Below are positions 51,936 to 61,384 of a stretch of DNA of 64,000 nt, in pieces. Origin of the DNA: DT-110 sp030148525 (lineage in GTDB: Bacteria > Bacteroidota > Bacteroidia > Chitinophagales > Saprospiraceae); contig OZ245751.1 in the NCBI GenBank assembly GCA_965227445.1, forward strand, positions 372,001 to 436,000, given 5' to 3'. The notes below the pieces were generated by a model that was not told the DNA's origin, did no database searches, and saw only the letters and a program-made list of their open reading frames with translations. Position 1 is the stretch's first letter; each line of letters opens with the position of its first letter. The translations under genes were made by a program, and so were the position numbers.

Positions 51936-52781
51936 ATGGCTGTACTGTTCTTGTCATCCGGATTGTCGGACCTTTTTTCGTGTTTGTTCTTCGGAGTCAT
52001 TGGTTTGCTGATCCTGGGTAATTTGTTAACGGGGCCCTTTCAACACTGGTTTATTTTCCGTTCGCGGACCATACCTTCGGATCATTCTTTCGAACTGCCC
52101 AACCCTTACCGGGAACATTGGTTGGAGACTGGTCATCGCGGTCGTATTCATCTGCTGTGGTTTCAGAATCCCGACCCACCCAGAGGGTTGATACTCTATT
52201 GCCACGGCAATGCCAGTACGGTAGATTCCTGGAATCCGACCCTGGCTTTTTTGCAAAAGCAAGATTACCAAGTGATCACCTTTGATTACCGGGGTTTTGG
52301 AAAGAGTAGAGGGCCCAGGAATCAGGAAAATATGTATCGTGATGCTGAAGCTGTATACCAATGGGTGCGCCAGCAGTTGCCCGATGTGCCATTGGTCCTT
52401 TACGGACGATCTATGGGGTCGACCTTCGCCACCCGGATAGCAGCCCGGTTTCCTGCCGATTATCTGATACTGGAAACTCCGTTTTCAGGAATGAAGCGCC
52501 TGTTTTTTTCATATTATCCCTTCTTGCCAAAAGCATTCCGCTTTCGCTTTGCATTCCCAACCTATCAATATTTACAGCAAGTGCGAATACCCGTTTTGAT
52601 ACTACAAGGTACCAGCGATCGCATAGTGCCTTTCCGGAATGCCATGCAACTCACCAAGTATCTGAAACCGACCGATCGGTTTGTGCGCATCGATGGGGGA
52701 GGGCACCGGGATTTGGCTACTTTTTCAGCCTACCGGAAAGAAGTAGGCAGGGTATTGAGGACGGTTCACGATAAACGGTAG
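51936..52781 (+). CDS. Membrane-anchored alpha/beta hydrolase
   Basis: About 281 residues from ATG 51936; the longer frame from 51846 begins inside the repeat element and is rejected. An N-terminal membrane helix (LFSCLFFGVIGLLILGNLL) is followed by the hydrolase fold: oxyanion-side LYCHGNAST, nucleophile GRSMGSTFA, Asp in LQGTSDRIVP and His in GGGHRDLATF. It resembles BEM46/ABHD13-type hydrolases of unknown substrate. The last codons are part of a 45-bp tandem repeat. Confidence 0.87.
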   Translation: MAVLFLSSGLSDLFSCLFFGVIGLLILGNLLTGPFQHWFIFRSRTIPSDHSFELPNPYREHWLETGHRGRIHLLWFQNPDPPRGLILYCHGNASTVDSWNPTLAFLQKQDYQVITFDYRGFGKSRGPRNQENMYRDAEAVYQWVRQQLPDVPLVLYGRSMGSTFATRIAARFPADYLILETPFSGMKRLFFSYYPFLPKAFRFRFAFPTYQYLQQVRIPVLILQGTSDRIVPFRNAMQLTKYLKPTDRFVRIDGGGHRDLATFSAYRKEVGRVLRTVHDKR

Positions 52782-52895
52782 ACGGCTCACGGGAGGGTGT
52801 TGAGGACGGTTCACGATAAACGGTAGACGGCTCACGGGAGGGTGTTGAGGACGGTTCACGATAAACGGTAGACGGCTCACGGGAGGGGGGGCACA
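52755..52895. repeat. Tandem repeat, 45-bp unit, three copies
   Basis: The unit beginning ACGGTTCACGATAAACGG recurs at 52761, 52806 and 52851 with a constant 45-base step and essentially no differences. The first copy encodes the last residues and stop of the hydrolase gene. Because 45 is divisible by three, copies added or lost downstream do not change the protein. Confidence 0.9.
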
Positions 52896-53035
52896 GCCTT
52901 CCTTTTATTCAATACCCAAAATGGAAATTGAGCACTTAGCACTGACCATTGATCATTCCAATACCGGGGAACAACTCAAAAAAGGAGCAACAACTTCCTT
53001 TGGAGTGAACGAAATTACCCTTGGCGAAGTCGGTT

Positions 53036-55888
53036 CTACCCCAACTTCTCCTTCAGGTACTGACCGGTGTATGATCTTTCGACGTTGACCAGATCTTCGG
53101 GGCGACCCTGGAACAGCAGTTCGCCACCGTGCTTACCGCCTTCCGGACCCAGGTCAACTACGTAATCGGCCGACTTAATGACCTCCATGTTGTGCTCTAC
53201 GATCAACACCGTATGGCCTTGATTTACCAGAGCGTTCATCGCATCTAAAAGGCGTCGGATATCGTGGAAGTGTAGGCCGGTGGTAGGCTCGTCGAAGATG
53301 AAGAGGATGTGCTCCGTGCTGCGTTCTTTACCCAGAAAGGAAGCCAGTTTGACCCGTTGGGCTTCCCCTCCCGACAGGGTGCTGCTGGATTGCCCGAGCT
53401 TCACATAACCCAGACCGACATCCTGCAGTGGCTTGAGCTTATTGACCACTTCGGGTACTTCCCCAAAGAATTCCATGGCCTCATCAATACTCAGATTGAG
53501 AATATCAAAGATGGAAGCATCATTATAGGTCACATCCAGCACCTCTTGCTTAAAGCGCTTGCCTTCACAAACTTCACAAACCAGATTAACGTCGGCCAGA
53601 AACTGCATTTCGATAACCTGTTCCCCTTCGCCCTTACAGGCATCACAACGCCCGCCGTCGACATTGAAAGAGAAGTGTTTGGGCTTGAATCCGCGGATCT
53701 TGGAAAGCTGTTGGTCGGCCATCAGGGAACGTATGGCATCGTAGGCTTTTACGTAGGTTACCGGATTGGACCGCGATGATTTACCAATGGGATTTTGGCT
53801 CACCATTTCTACTTCGGTAACGGTATCGAGGTCACCAGACAAGCCATTGAACAAACCGGGTGATTTGCTGTAATTCTCGCCCTTCATTTTTTTAAGAGCC
53901 GGGTAGAGGATCTGCTTGACCAGGGTGGTTTTCCCCGAACCGGAAACACCGCATACAACCGTCAGTGCGTTCAGCGGGAACCGCACGTCGATGTTTTTCA
54001 GGTTGTGTTGGCGGGCCCCTTTTAACTCAATGAATTCGTGCAGCGGGCGCCGCTTTTCTGGCACCGGAATTTCCATTTCGCCACTCAGGTATTTTGCCGT
54101 AAGGCTATTGGACGCATCGGATTGGATGGTGTCGTAGGGGCCGGCGAAAACCACTTCCCCTCCGAAAATACCCGCTTTGGGACCAACGTCGACCAGGTAA
54201 TCGGCCGAGCGGATCACATCTTCCTCGTGTTCTACGACAATCACGGTATTCCCCAGGTCTCGCAGGGACTTCAATACGCTAACCAGGCGATTGGTGTCCC
54301 GTGGATGCAGACCCACGCTGGGCTCGTCGAGAATATACATGGAGCTTGTCAGGTTGCTGCCCAGGGTGCGCGTCAAATTGATGCGTTGAGTTTCACCGCC
54401 ACTCAGGGAGTTGGAGACCCGGTTAAGGTTTAGGTAATTCAACCCCAGGTCGAGCATGAACTGCAGGCGATTGCGAATTTCCAGTAACAAACGTTTGGCA
54501 ATGGTCGCATCGTGATCGCTAAGATCGAGTCCGTCAAAGAAGGGCAACAGCTCATCGATCGGATATTCGATGAGTTCGGTAATATCTTTGTCGTTAATCT
54601 TTACGTAGGTGGCTTCTTCGCGCAGGCGGCCCCCGTCACAATTGGTACAGCGGGTGCGGCCGCGATAGCGGGCGAGCATGACCCGGTTCTGAATCTTGTA
54701 CAACTTCTCCTGGAGTTCCTCGAAAAAGGCATTAATGCCATCGAAGTACGTATTCCCCCTCCAGAGCAATCGCCGTTCGGTCCGCGTCAGGTCCTGGTAA
54801 GGTGTGTGCACGGGAAAGTCAAAGTTATGAGCCTGGTCCAGGAAGTGCTCCAGCCAGCGACCGTACTTTTCACCTTTCCAGCAGGCTACGGCGCCTTCGT
54901 AAACGGACATGGATTTATCGGGCACTACTTTATCCTCGTCGATACCCATAATTTGCCCAAAACCTTCGCAGCTCGGGCAGGCTCCGTAAGGATTGTTGTA
55001 ATTGAACAACTGTGGGGTAGGCTCCAGAAAGGTAATACCGTCCAGCTCAAATCGGTTATTGAAGGGCTTGTTTTCGCCCTCCATGATGTCCACCACACAT
55101 TCGCCCTCACTTTCGTAAAAGGCCGTTTGTACGGAATCGGCAATACGGCGGCTGTTCTCATCATCACTGTGGCGTACCACGAAGCGGTCGATGAGTACCA
55201 ACAGGTCTTTGTTCTGAATATCTCCGATTGCCTTTTCCAGCAGGGGATCTTTGCTTTCCAGGAAATCCTGGATGTCGGCCAGGTCACCATTGGCATTGCG
55301 AAAACGCGTGTATCCCTTTTGCAAAAGCAGGTTGAGCTCCTGGCCTAAGAGGCGATCGGCATACTTATAGGGAAGGGGAATGAAGAGTTGCACTTTGGCG
55401 CCCTCTTCCTGTGCGTGAATGAAATCGGTGACATCGGAAACTTCGTGTTTGCGGACCAGGTCGCCCGTTACGGGAGAAAAGGTCTTGCCAATGCGCGCAT
55501 ACAGGAGGCGAAGGTAATCGTATACCTCCGTGAGGGTACCTACAGTGGAGCGGGCATTGCGGGTACTTACTTTTTGCTCAATGGCAATGGCCGGGCATAT
55601 GCCTTTGATGTAGTCTACTTCCGGCTTTTTCATCCGCATCAGGAATTGCCGCGCGTAGGAAGACAGGCTCTCTACGTATCGTCGTTGCCCTTCGGCAAAC
55701 AAAGTGTCCATCGTCAGGGAGGATTTTCCCGAACCGGAAACACCCGTGAAGACGATGAGCTTGTTCTTGGGAAGTTTCAGCTCAATATCCTTGAGGTTAT
55801 TGCCCCGGGCACCCTTAATGTGGATGTGGTTACGCAGTGCCTCTTTTTCCTTGATTTGTGCTTGTTTGTTTTCCAGATCGACCGGCAT
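53036..55888 (-). CDS. uvrA: Excinuclease ABC subunit A (UvrA)
   Basis: About 950 residues of the damage-recognition ATPase of nucleotide excision repair. Two ATP-binding cassettes are present: Walker A GVSGSGKSSLTMDTL near 52-66 and GVSGSGKTTLVKQIL, with signature LSGGETQRINLTR and LSGGEAQRVKLASF. Zinc modules are seen at CPSCEGFGQ, CTNCDGG and CDACKGEGEQ. The ATG at 55888 (MPVDLENKQAQ) is preferred over GTG at 55936. It is transcribed alone. Confidence 0.97.
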   Translation of the reverse strand: MPVDLENKQAQIKEKEALRNHIHIKGARGNNLKDIELKLPKNKLIVFTGVSGSGKSSLTMDTLFAEGQRRYVESLSSYARQFLMRMKKPEVDYIKGICPAIAIEQKVSTRNARSTVGTLTEVYDYLRLLYARIGKTFSPVTGDLVRKHEVSDVTDFIHAQEEGAKVQLFIPLPYKYADRLLGQELNLLLQKGYTRFRNANGDLADIQDFLESKDPLLEKAIGDIQNKDLLVLIDRFVVRHSDDENSRRIADSVQTAFYESEGECVVDIMEGENKPFNNRFELDGITFLEPTPQLFNYNNPYGACPSCEGFGQIMGIDEDKVVPDKSMSVYEGAVACWKGEKYGRWLEHFLDQAHNFDFPVHTPYQDLTRTERRLLWRGNTYFDGINAFFEELQEKLYKIQNRVMLARYRGRTRCTNCDGGRLREEATYVKINDKDITELIEYPIDELLPFFDGLDLSDHDATIAKRLLLEIRNRLQFMLDLGLNYLNLNRVSNSLSGGETQRINLTRTLGSNLTSSMYILDEPSVGLHPRDTNRLVSVLKSLRDLGNTVIVVEHEEDVIRSADYLVDVGPKAGIFGGEVVFAGPYDTIQSDASNSLTAKYLSGEMEIPVPEKRRPLHEFIELKGARQHNLKNIDVRFPLNALTVVCGVSGSGKTTLVKQILYPALKKMKGENYSKSPGLFNGLSGDLDTVTEVEMVSQNPIGKSSRSNPVTYVKAYDAIRSLMADQQLSKIRGFKPKHFSFNVDGGRCDACKGEGEQVIEMQFLADVNLVCEVCEGKRFKQEVLDVTYNDASIFDILNLSIDEAMEFFGEVPEVVNKLKPLQDVGLGYVKLGQSSSTLSGGEAQRVKLASFLGKERSTEHILFIFDEPTTGLHFHDIRRLLDAMNALVNQGHTVLIVEHNMEVIKSADYVVDLGPEGGKHGGELLFQGRPEDLVNVERSYTGQYLKEKLG

Positions 55889-56180
55889 GAACGGAACATT
55901 TTTTACGTGTACGAACGCAAACCAACAGATACCCACCGGGGCCTTTGGCTACATCCGCGCAAATATACCTGAACTTAAGTGGTTAGGAAAGTAATGTATA
56001 CCGCTTATAACTACGGCATTTTCATAAAGTTGTATGGCTTTTAGCCTTTCGGCAAAAAAGGAAGGGGAGGGGCGGATGATTTTTATAGACCAATACCGTG
56101 TATTCAACGGTGTCTGCCAGGTATTCTTCACATGGAATGGTAGAAAATGCTCAATGGTACGTTATTGACCTCAATAGAGG

Positions 56181-56223
56181 TGCCATCTAGGATGCCATCC
56201 TAGATGGCATCCTAGATGGCATC
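56181..56223. repeat. Overlapping palindromic repeats GGCATCCTAGAT
   Basis: The words TGCCATCTAGGA, then CCTAGATGGCAT twice, form short direct and inverted repeats in 43 bases. The sequence can fold into alternative hairpins. Confidence 0.65.
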
Positions 56224-56457
56224 TCCCTTTTTTGCAATCCACCCGACAGTAGAAGTGTTTTCCCGTCACCCCGTGGAACCTTTTCGACAATTCATCAACC
56301 CCCGATCACCACAAACTCAGCCTAACCCTCAACCTCGTATCTGAAAACCGCTTTACTACTTTCTACAGGTCTGCTACCTATGTAACAATTGGTTTAGCTT
56401 TATTTTATGAAAGTCGTTAATCTTGTGTTAAGGTCAGCAAAAAAAGGAGCTCTACTC

Positions 56458-56487
56458 TTTCATGAATGAAAAATCCCCTTATATTTG
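56458..56487 (+). promoter_or_regulatory. Candidate promoter of the ECF sigma factor gene
   Basis: TTTC (56458-56461), 18 bases, then TATATTTG (56480-56487), a perfect TANNTTTG. RNA would start about 105 bases before the ATG, leaving a long leader. Confidence 0.55.
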
Positions 56488-56598
56488 AAGGGTAATCACA
56501 TTATTATTTCTCACCAAATCGAATCCGTCTATACGCGTAAACTTCTACACTTAAAATAGTTTCAAGCAAGTTAATCCCATTTAAAAAGCTATTTAGGT

Positions 56599-57177
56599 AT
56601 GCAAGTTACGCTAAATGATCAAGAGCTTATTGCTCGTTATCTGGACGGAGACGACCGCTCCTTCGAAGAACTTCTCAACCGTCACCAGCAAAAGATCTAC
56701 ACATCGATCTACCTCTTTGTGAAGGATCAAAGCCTGGCGGAAGATATTTTCCAGGAAGTGTTCATCAAGATTATCGATACCCTGCGCAAGGGCAAGTACA
56801 ACCACGAGGGTAAATTCCTGCAGTGGGCTATGCGAATCTCGTACAATATGTGCGTGGATTATTTCCGTCGCAATAAGCGTCGCCCCAAAGTGTCGCCTAC
56901 GGAAACCTTCGATATCTTCGATGTACTCCAAACGACCGAAGCCAACGCCGAGCAAAACATCATCCGCTCCCAAACCCACGATAAAGTGCGGACATTAGTG
57001 GATATGTTGCCTCCCGAGCAACGGGAAGTCGTCATCCTCCGCCATTACGCGGATATGAGCTTCAAAGAAATTGCCAAGTTGACTCGCGTCAGCATTAATA
57101 CGGCCCTCGGTCGTATGCGCTACGCCCTGATCAACATCCGCAAAATGATCGAAGAGAAAGACATTGTTCTCCAATAA
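56599..57177 (+). CDS. ECF-type RNA polymerase sigma factor
   Basis: A 192-residue sigma-70 family protein with only regions 2 and 4: sigma-2 (FEELLNRHQQKIYTSIYLFV..LAEDIFQEVFIKI) near 19-60 and sigma-4 (LPPEQREVVILRHYADMSFKEIAKLTRVSINTALGRMRYAL) near 134-174. No anti-sigma gene lies beside it, and the terminator after it indicates a single-gene unit. Targets unknown. Confidence 0.93.
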   Translation: MQVTLNDQELIARYLDGDDRSFEELLNRHQQKIYTSIYLFVKDQSLAEDIFQEVFIKIIDTLRKGKYNHEGKFLQWAMRISYNMCVDYFRRNKRRPKVSPTETFDIFDVLQTTEANAEQNIIRSQTHDKVRTLVDMLPPEQREVVILRHYADMSFKEIAKLTRVSINTALGRMRYALINIRKMIEEKDIVLQ

Positions 57178-57278
57178 GATATCCTAAGAAACCGCGGGGC
57201 TTAGCGCTCCGATACAGCGTTCCGCGCGATACCCCACACGGGGTATCCCAAAACCGATTATGTTAGGTCGCCTTTAGG

Positions 57279-57328
57279 TCTCAGAAGTGCATAGCCCCCC
57301 GCCGTGCAACTTCTGAGGCTCTTTTTTT
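57279..57328 (+). terminator. Terminator of the sigma factor gene
   Basis: CTCAGAAGT near 57279-57287 pairs with ACTTCTGAG near 57309-57317, with GCA/TGC next to it, and CTCTTTTTTT follows. It lies about 100 bases after the stop. Confidence 0.75.
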
Positions 57329-57346
57329 GCCACAAGGCAGTGGGCC

Positions 57347-57408
57347 TTCTCCTAAAAACTGGTCGGCCTTATCTCATCTGAGTTAAGGCCGACCAGTTTT
57401 TAGGAGAA
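57347..57408. terminator. Long hairpin with 25-bp perfect stem
   Basis: Arms at 57347-57371 (core CCTAAAAACTGGTCGGCC) and 57384-57408 match perfectly around a 12-base loop, between the convergent sigma-factor and hemB genes. It is one of several very long stems at convergent gene ends here. Confidence 0.75.
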
Positions 57409-57581
57409 AGTGTCGCTCTCGTGAGGAGAGCCACTTAAATTCTAAAGGAGAGGGGAATCGATTTTTGGAAGTGAACTGTTTTTATGTCTTCAATCTTCAA
57501 CTTTACTTCCGATTTCCCTGGCCGCCGAAACCCATACGGGGCGTATGCCTTAGTAAAGGAGGCCGACTTCCAATTTCCAAT

Positions 57582-58559
57582 TCACTCCCTGGCCTTAAAC
57601 TGATGCGCAAAATCCTTGGCAAAATAGGTGATAATCGCGTCGGTACCGGCGCGCCGCAGGGACAACAGCGTCTCGGGCATAGCCGTCTCGTAATCCAGCC
57701 AGCCATTCTGACAGGCAGCCACCAGCATGGCACATTCACCGCTTACGTGATAGGCGGCAATGGGCAGGGAACTGTGGTCCTTTAGTGATTTTATTACATC
57801 CAGGTAGTGAAGCGCTGGTTTTACCATCAGAAAATCAGCCCCTTCCGACTCGTCCAGCCTTGCTTCGATCAGGGCCTCCCGGCGGTTAGCCGGATCCATT
57901 TGGTATGTCTTTTTATCACCAGCCTTGGGCGCCGAATCCAATGCGTCGCGAAACGGGCCGTAAAAAGCACTGGCGTATTTAGCTGTGTAGGACATAATGC
58001 CGGTCTTGGTGTAGCCCGCTTCATCCAGGGATTCGCGCAGGAAACCGACCCGGCCATCCATCATATCAGAAGGTCCGAGCAGGTCGAAGCCGGCCTGGGC
58101 CTGAGCTACCCCCATCCTCGCCAGGATCGGTAGCGATTCATCGTTGAGAATCTCCCCGTCTCTGACCAGTCCGTCGTGACCGTCGCTGCTGTAGGGGTCC
58201 ATGGCCACGTCGCTGATCAGGCAAATTTCCGGATAGCGCTCCTTCACCTGGCGCGCAGCGTGCAGGTAGAAATTATCCTCGTGGTAGCTGTAGGTCGCAG
58301 TGGCATCTTTCAGGGCCTCCGGTATGGCGGGAAACATCATAAAGCTGCGTACACCCAGGTCGAGGCATTCTTCAACCTCGCGCAGGACCTGATCGACCGA
58401 CAGGCGCTGACTAACGGGCAAAGACGGAATATCTTCCCGTATATTTTTTCCATCAACCAGGAATAAGGGTTGGACGAGATGGTCCGGAGTGAGATGAGTC
58501 TCGCGCACGAGGCTGCGAATAGCTTCGGACTGGCGATTTCGACGAGGACGTTTAATCAT
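57582..58559 (-). CDS. hemB: Delta-aminolevulinic acid dehydratase (porphobilinogen synthase)
   Basis: About 325 residues from MIKRPRRNRQSEAIR; the first step joining two 5-aminolevulinates toward haem. The Schiff-base lysines are in GIMSYTAKYASAFYGPFRDAL and FLMVKPALHYLDVIKSL. The usual zinc cysteines are replaced: ISDVAMDPYSSDGHDGLV has Ala, Asp and Asp where zinc forms have Cys, so it should use Mg2+. The start overlaps the yidD stop by 8 bases, so translation may be coupled. Confidence 0.95.
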   Translation of the reverse strand: MIKRPRRNRQSEAIRSLVRETHLTPDHLVQPLFLVDGKNIREDIPSLPVSQRLSVDQVLREVEECLDLGVRSFMMFPAIPEALKDATATYSYHEDNFYLHAARQVKERYPEICLISDVAMDPYSSDGHDGLVRDGEILNDESLPILARMGVAQAQAGFDLLGPSDMMDGRVGFLRESLDEAGYTKTGIMSYTAKYASAFYGPFRDALDSAPKAGDKKTYQMDPANRREALIEARLDESEGADFLMVKPALHYLDVIKSLKDHSSLPIAAYHVSGECAMLVAACQNGWLDYETAMPETLLSLRRAGTDAIITYFAKDFAHQFKARE

Positions 58560-58803
58560 GGATAGTTGTCGTTTTTGCAGGATTAGCGGGGACCGGATCG
58601 TATCCGTGACCACCCCAGGGATGACAGCGACCAATGCGCTTCATACCCAGCCATAAGCCCTTCCACAGTCCCCACTGCCGGAGTGCATCCACCGTGTAAT
58701 GGGAACAGGATGGGTGGTACTGGCATTTGTTGTGCCCCAATAAAGGCGACAAGGTAGCCTGATAGATCCGAATGATAAAAATTAAGATGTGGCGCACAGA
58801 CAA
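58552..58803 (-). CDS. yidD: Membrane protein insertion efficiency factor YidD
   Basis: An 83-residue protein with the hallmark CQYHPSCSHYTVDALRQWGLWKGLWLGMKRIGRCHPWGGHGYDPVP (conserved Cys and His) near 27-72. It aids YidC-dependent membrane insertion. The start seems to be TTG (58803) right after the DUF6702-like stop; GTG at 58797 is possible. hemB overlaps its end. Pairing with hemB rather than rnpA/yidC is unusual. Confidence 0.92.
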   Translation of the reverse strand: MSVRHILIFIIRIYQATLSPLLGHNKCQYHPSCSHYTVDALRQWGLWKGLWLGMKRIGRCHPWGGHGYDPVPANPAKTTTIHD

Positions 58804-59313
58804 TTATTTGAAGTTGACGGATTCGGTGCGGTATCCTTTTCGGAACAGCAGGGTACCTTCCTGCCGATTGGGTCCGACGATGTGCATAATGTTTTTCTGG
58901 TCATCGTACAGGTCGAGTAGTACGTCGTAGGTGACGGTCATTTCCCGGAAGGGAGGCAGATCCGTGATCTCCAGGTAACACCAAACCGCCTGCAGGTCCT
59001 CACTAATTTCCTTACCCAAAAAGGTGAACGTTACCGGTTGACCATCGATTGAAAACTGTACCCGCTCTTCCAGGTACCGTCCGAGATAGTGTTCGGCATC
59101 GGGGCTTTCCATTTTGGTGCAGATATACAAGCTGTCCGCACCGCGCTCAGCCAGGGCCAATTCCAGGTCGTCGAGAAATACATGCATACTCATCTGGAGC
59201 GCTTGCTCCCGGGGGTTGTATTCGACCATACAGCGACTTACATGAAACTTGTGCAAGTCGACTGATGAGCTGGAAAGACCCGTAAACAGGGATAAAATTA
59301 AGGAGATCCACAT
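58804..59313 (-). CDS. DUF6702-like exported protein
   Basis: A 169-residue protein with a signal-like start (MWISLILSLFTGLSSSS) and a beta-rich body beginning HKFHVSRCMVEYNPREQALQ. I recognise the family only as DUF6702-like, often found beside HupE-type genes in Bacteroidota; function unknown. It lies 16 bp after the HupE-like gene and abuts yidD, in one operon. Confidence 0.75.
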   Translation of the reverse strand: MWISLILSLFTGLSSSSVDLHKFHVSRCMVEYNPREQALQMSMHVFLDDLELALAERGADSLYICTKMESPDAEHYLGRYLEERVQFSIDGQPVTFTFLGKEISEDLQAVWCYLEITDLPPFREMTVTYDVLLDLYDDQKNIMHIVGPNRQEGTLLFRKGYRTESVNFK

Positions 59314-59329
59314 AGTTGATTAGTTGTGA

Positions 59330-59941
59330 TTACCAGGGAATACGCTCCAGTGCCATGATGAGCGATATGCCAGCAGCGGCACCAGAAATAAATAGGTTCC
59401 AGGACCGCTGTCGTATCTGTAGTACCGAAAACGCAACGAAGGAGGTCAGCAGTATCAGGGCTACGATTAGCAACTGCCCTAATTCCACGCCCACATTAAA
59501 AGCAAAGAGCTGCCTGATAAAACTGTTTTCCTGCCCGGGCATAACCAGGGACCGGAAAAAGTTGGAAAATCCCATGCCGTGTATTAACCCAAACAACAGG
59601 GCAAACAAGTAGTTGAGCCGGACTCGTCGATCAAAGGTTCCCTCTACGTCGTCGGATTCGAATCGGTGTACAACCACATTGTAGATAGCAGTTACAAAAA
59701 TAGTGACCGGAATCAAAAATTCGATCAGCTCACCGTTGATCGGAATGATATCCATGGCCGCCAGGGCCAGGGTGATGGAATGCCCGATCGTAAAAGCGGT
59801 GACCAGGATGGCTACCTTTCGCCATTCTGCCAATCGATAAATCGCACAAAGGGCAATGATAAACAGAATGTGGTCATAACCCTTAACATCGGAAATATGC
59901 TCAAAACCGAGCTGCAGATAGGTCTGAAAGGTAGATTGCAT
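59330..59941 (-). CDS. HupE/UreJ family membrane protein
   Basis: A 203-residue protein with six to seven membrane helices and the family motifs GFEHISDVKGYDHILFIIALCAIY near 12-35 and LFGLIHGMGFSNFFR near 118-132, whose histidines may bind nickel or another metal. Hydrogenase and urease genes are absent here, so a metal-transport role is only a family guess. It heads an operon with the DUF6702-like gene, yidD and hemB. Confidence 0.85.
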   Translation of the reverse strand: MQSTFQTYLQLGFEHISDVKGYDHILFIIALCAIYRLAEWRKVAILVTAFTIGHSITLALAAMDIIPINGELIEFLIPVTIFVTAIYNVVVHRFESDDVEGTFDRRVRLNYLFALLFGLIHGMGFSNFFRSLVMPGQENSFIRQLFAFNVGVELGQLLIVALILLTSFVAFSVLQIRQRSWNLFISGAAAGISLIMALERIPW

Positions 59942-59959
59942 GATTGGTCTTGTTTAGGG

Positions 59960-59967
59960 CAAAAATA
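59960..59967 (-). promoter_or_regulatory. Candidate -7 box of the HupE-like operon
   Basis: On the minus strand this reads TATTTTTG, a perfect TANNTTTG, 19 bases ahead of the ATG at 59941. No -33 element is clear. It lies between the ahcY terminator and the gene. Confidence 0.5.
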
Positions 59968-59980
59968 CAGAAACAACGGT

Positions 59981-60014
59981 AAAAGAAAAGCCTCCCACCG
60001 TAGGTGAGAGGCTT
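59981..60014 (-). terminator. Terminator of ahcY
   Basis: AAGCCTCCCACC (59988-59999) pairs with GGTGAGAGGCTT (60003-60014) with one mismatch, and TTTTCTTTT follows on the minus strand. Confidence 0.85.
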
Positions 60015-60037
60015 CTTTGTCGGCCAAAAAACTAGCT

Positions 60038-61348
60038 CTAATAGCGGTAGTATTCTGGTTTGTATGGACCTTTTTGTTCCACTCCGATATAGTCGGCTTG
60101 TTCTTTGGATAAGGTCTCCAGTTCCACCCCGATTTTCGCCAGGTGCAGGCGGGCTACCTCTTCGTCGAGATGCTTGGGCAGGGTGTATACCTTATTCTCG
60201 TAATCATCCACATTATTGAATAATTCCATTTGCGCCAGTACCTGATTGGTAAAGGAGTTGGACATAACAAAGGATGGATGTCCGGTGGCACAGCCAAGAT
60301 TCACCAGTCGGCCTTCGGCCAGCAGGATAATGTCGTTGCCGTCAATGGTGTATTTGTCAACCTGCGGTTTGATCTCTACCTTAGAGTCGCCGTGTTTCGT
60401 ATTGAGGTACACCACGTCGATCTCATTGTCAAAGTGTCCGATATTACAAACGATGGTCTTGTCGTTCATAAGTTTGAAGTGCTCTTCGGTCACAATGTCT
60501 TTATTACCAGTAGCGGTTACGACCAAATCGACACGCGGGATAGCATCCTTCATACGCTTTACTTCAAAGCCGTCCATAGCGGCCTGCAGAGCACAGATCG
60601 GGTCGACTTCCGTAACGATCACCCGGCAACCAGCACCGCGCAAAGAAGCGGCGGACCCTTTACCGACGTCACCGTACCCGGCAACCACGGCTACTTTGCC
60701 GGCGAGCATCACATCGGTGGCACGGCGGATGGCATCTACCAGCGATTCCCGGCAACCGTATTTGTTGTCGAACTTCGATTTGGTTACGGAGTCGTTGACA
60801 TTGATAGCGGGAACGGGTAGGGTGCCGTTGCGCTCACGCTCGTACAAGCGATGTACTCCCGTAGTGGTTTCTTCGGAAATACCGCGGATCTTTTTGGCTA
60901 ACTCGGGATTCTTGTCGAGAATGACATTGGTGAGATCACCACCGTCGTCCAGAACCATATTTGGTGTATTACCGCCTTCAAAAGCAAAGAGCGTTTGCTC
61001 AACGGCCCACCAGTATTCCTCTTCCGTCATGCCTTTCCAGGCAAAAACCGGAACGCCCGCTTCGGCAATAGCCGCCGCTGCGTGGTCCTGGGTAGAAAAA
61101 ATATTGCAAGAAGACCAGGTTACCTCAGCACCCAATTCGACCAGCGTCTCGATCAATACTGCTGTCTGAATGGTCATGTGCAAGCAACCGGCGATCCGAG
61201 CACCTTTCAGGGGTTTGCTCTCGCCGTACTTTTCGCGCAATGACATCAGGCCGGGCATTTCTGCCTCCGCCAGCTCAATCTCCTTGCGGCCCCAGTCAGC
61301 CAGTGATATATCCTTTACTTTGTATTTCAAATTTTGTACGGAATCCAT
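60038..61348 (-). CDS. ahcY: S-adenosylhomocysteine hydrolase
   Basis: A 436-residue NAD-dependent enzyme that splits S-adenosylhomocysteine into homocysteine and adenosine, keeping methylation running. Seen: GARIAGCLHMTIQTAVLIETL near 49-69, WSSCNIFSTQDHAAAAIAE, EETTTGVHRL, the NAD site VAGYGDVGKGSAASLRGAG, and the C-terminal PYKPEYYRY. A good promoter (TTG-N20-TAATTTTG) precedes it. Single-gene unit. Confidence 0.97.
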   Translation of the reverse strand: MDSVQNLKYKVKDISLADWGRKEIELAEAEMPGLMSLREKYGESKPLKGARIAGCLHMTIQTAVLIETLVELGAEVTWSSCNIFSTQDHAAAAIAEAGVPVFAWKGMTEEEYWWAVEQTLFAFEGGNTPNMVLDDGGDLTNVILDKNPELAKKIRGISEETTTGVHRLYERERNGTLPVPAINVNDSVTKSKFDNKYGCRESLVDAIRRATDVMLAGKVAVVAGYGDVGKGSAASLRGAGCRVIVTEVDPICALQAAMDGFEVKRMKDAIPRVDLVVTATGNKDIVTEEHFKLMNDKTIVCNIGHFDNEIDVVYLNTKHGDSKVEIKPQVDKYTIDGNDIILLAEGRLVNLGCATGHPSFVMSNSFTNQVLAQMELFNNVDDYENKVYTLPKHLDEEVARLHLAKIGVELETLSKEQADYIGVEQKGPYKPEYYRY

Positions 61349-61384
61349 GAAAAAGATGGTTTTTAAAAATATTCAAAAGCGATG

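Larger units (their letters stand above)
55937..56598. other. Gene-poor 660-bp region upstream of the sigma factor
   Basis: Holds a small repeat array (56181-56223) and the sigma-factor promoter. The GCCTTTCGGCAAAAAAG word near 56044 recurs in several spacers of this window. No gene is supported; the frame at 55949-56131 is a low-quality candidate. Confidence 0.5.

Noticed and set aside
52755..52895. Possible CRISPR array
   Set aside because: Three 45-bp units with no spacers between them and no cas genes; an ordinary tandem repeat.
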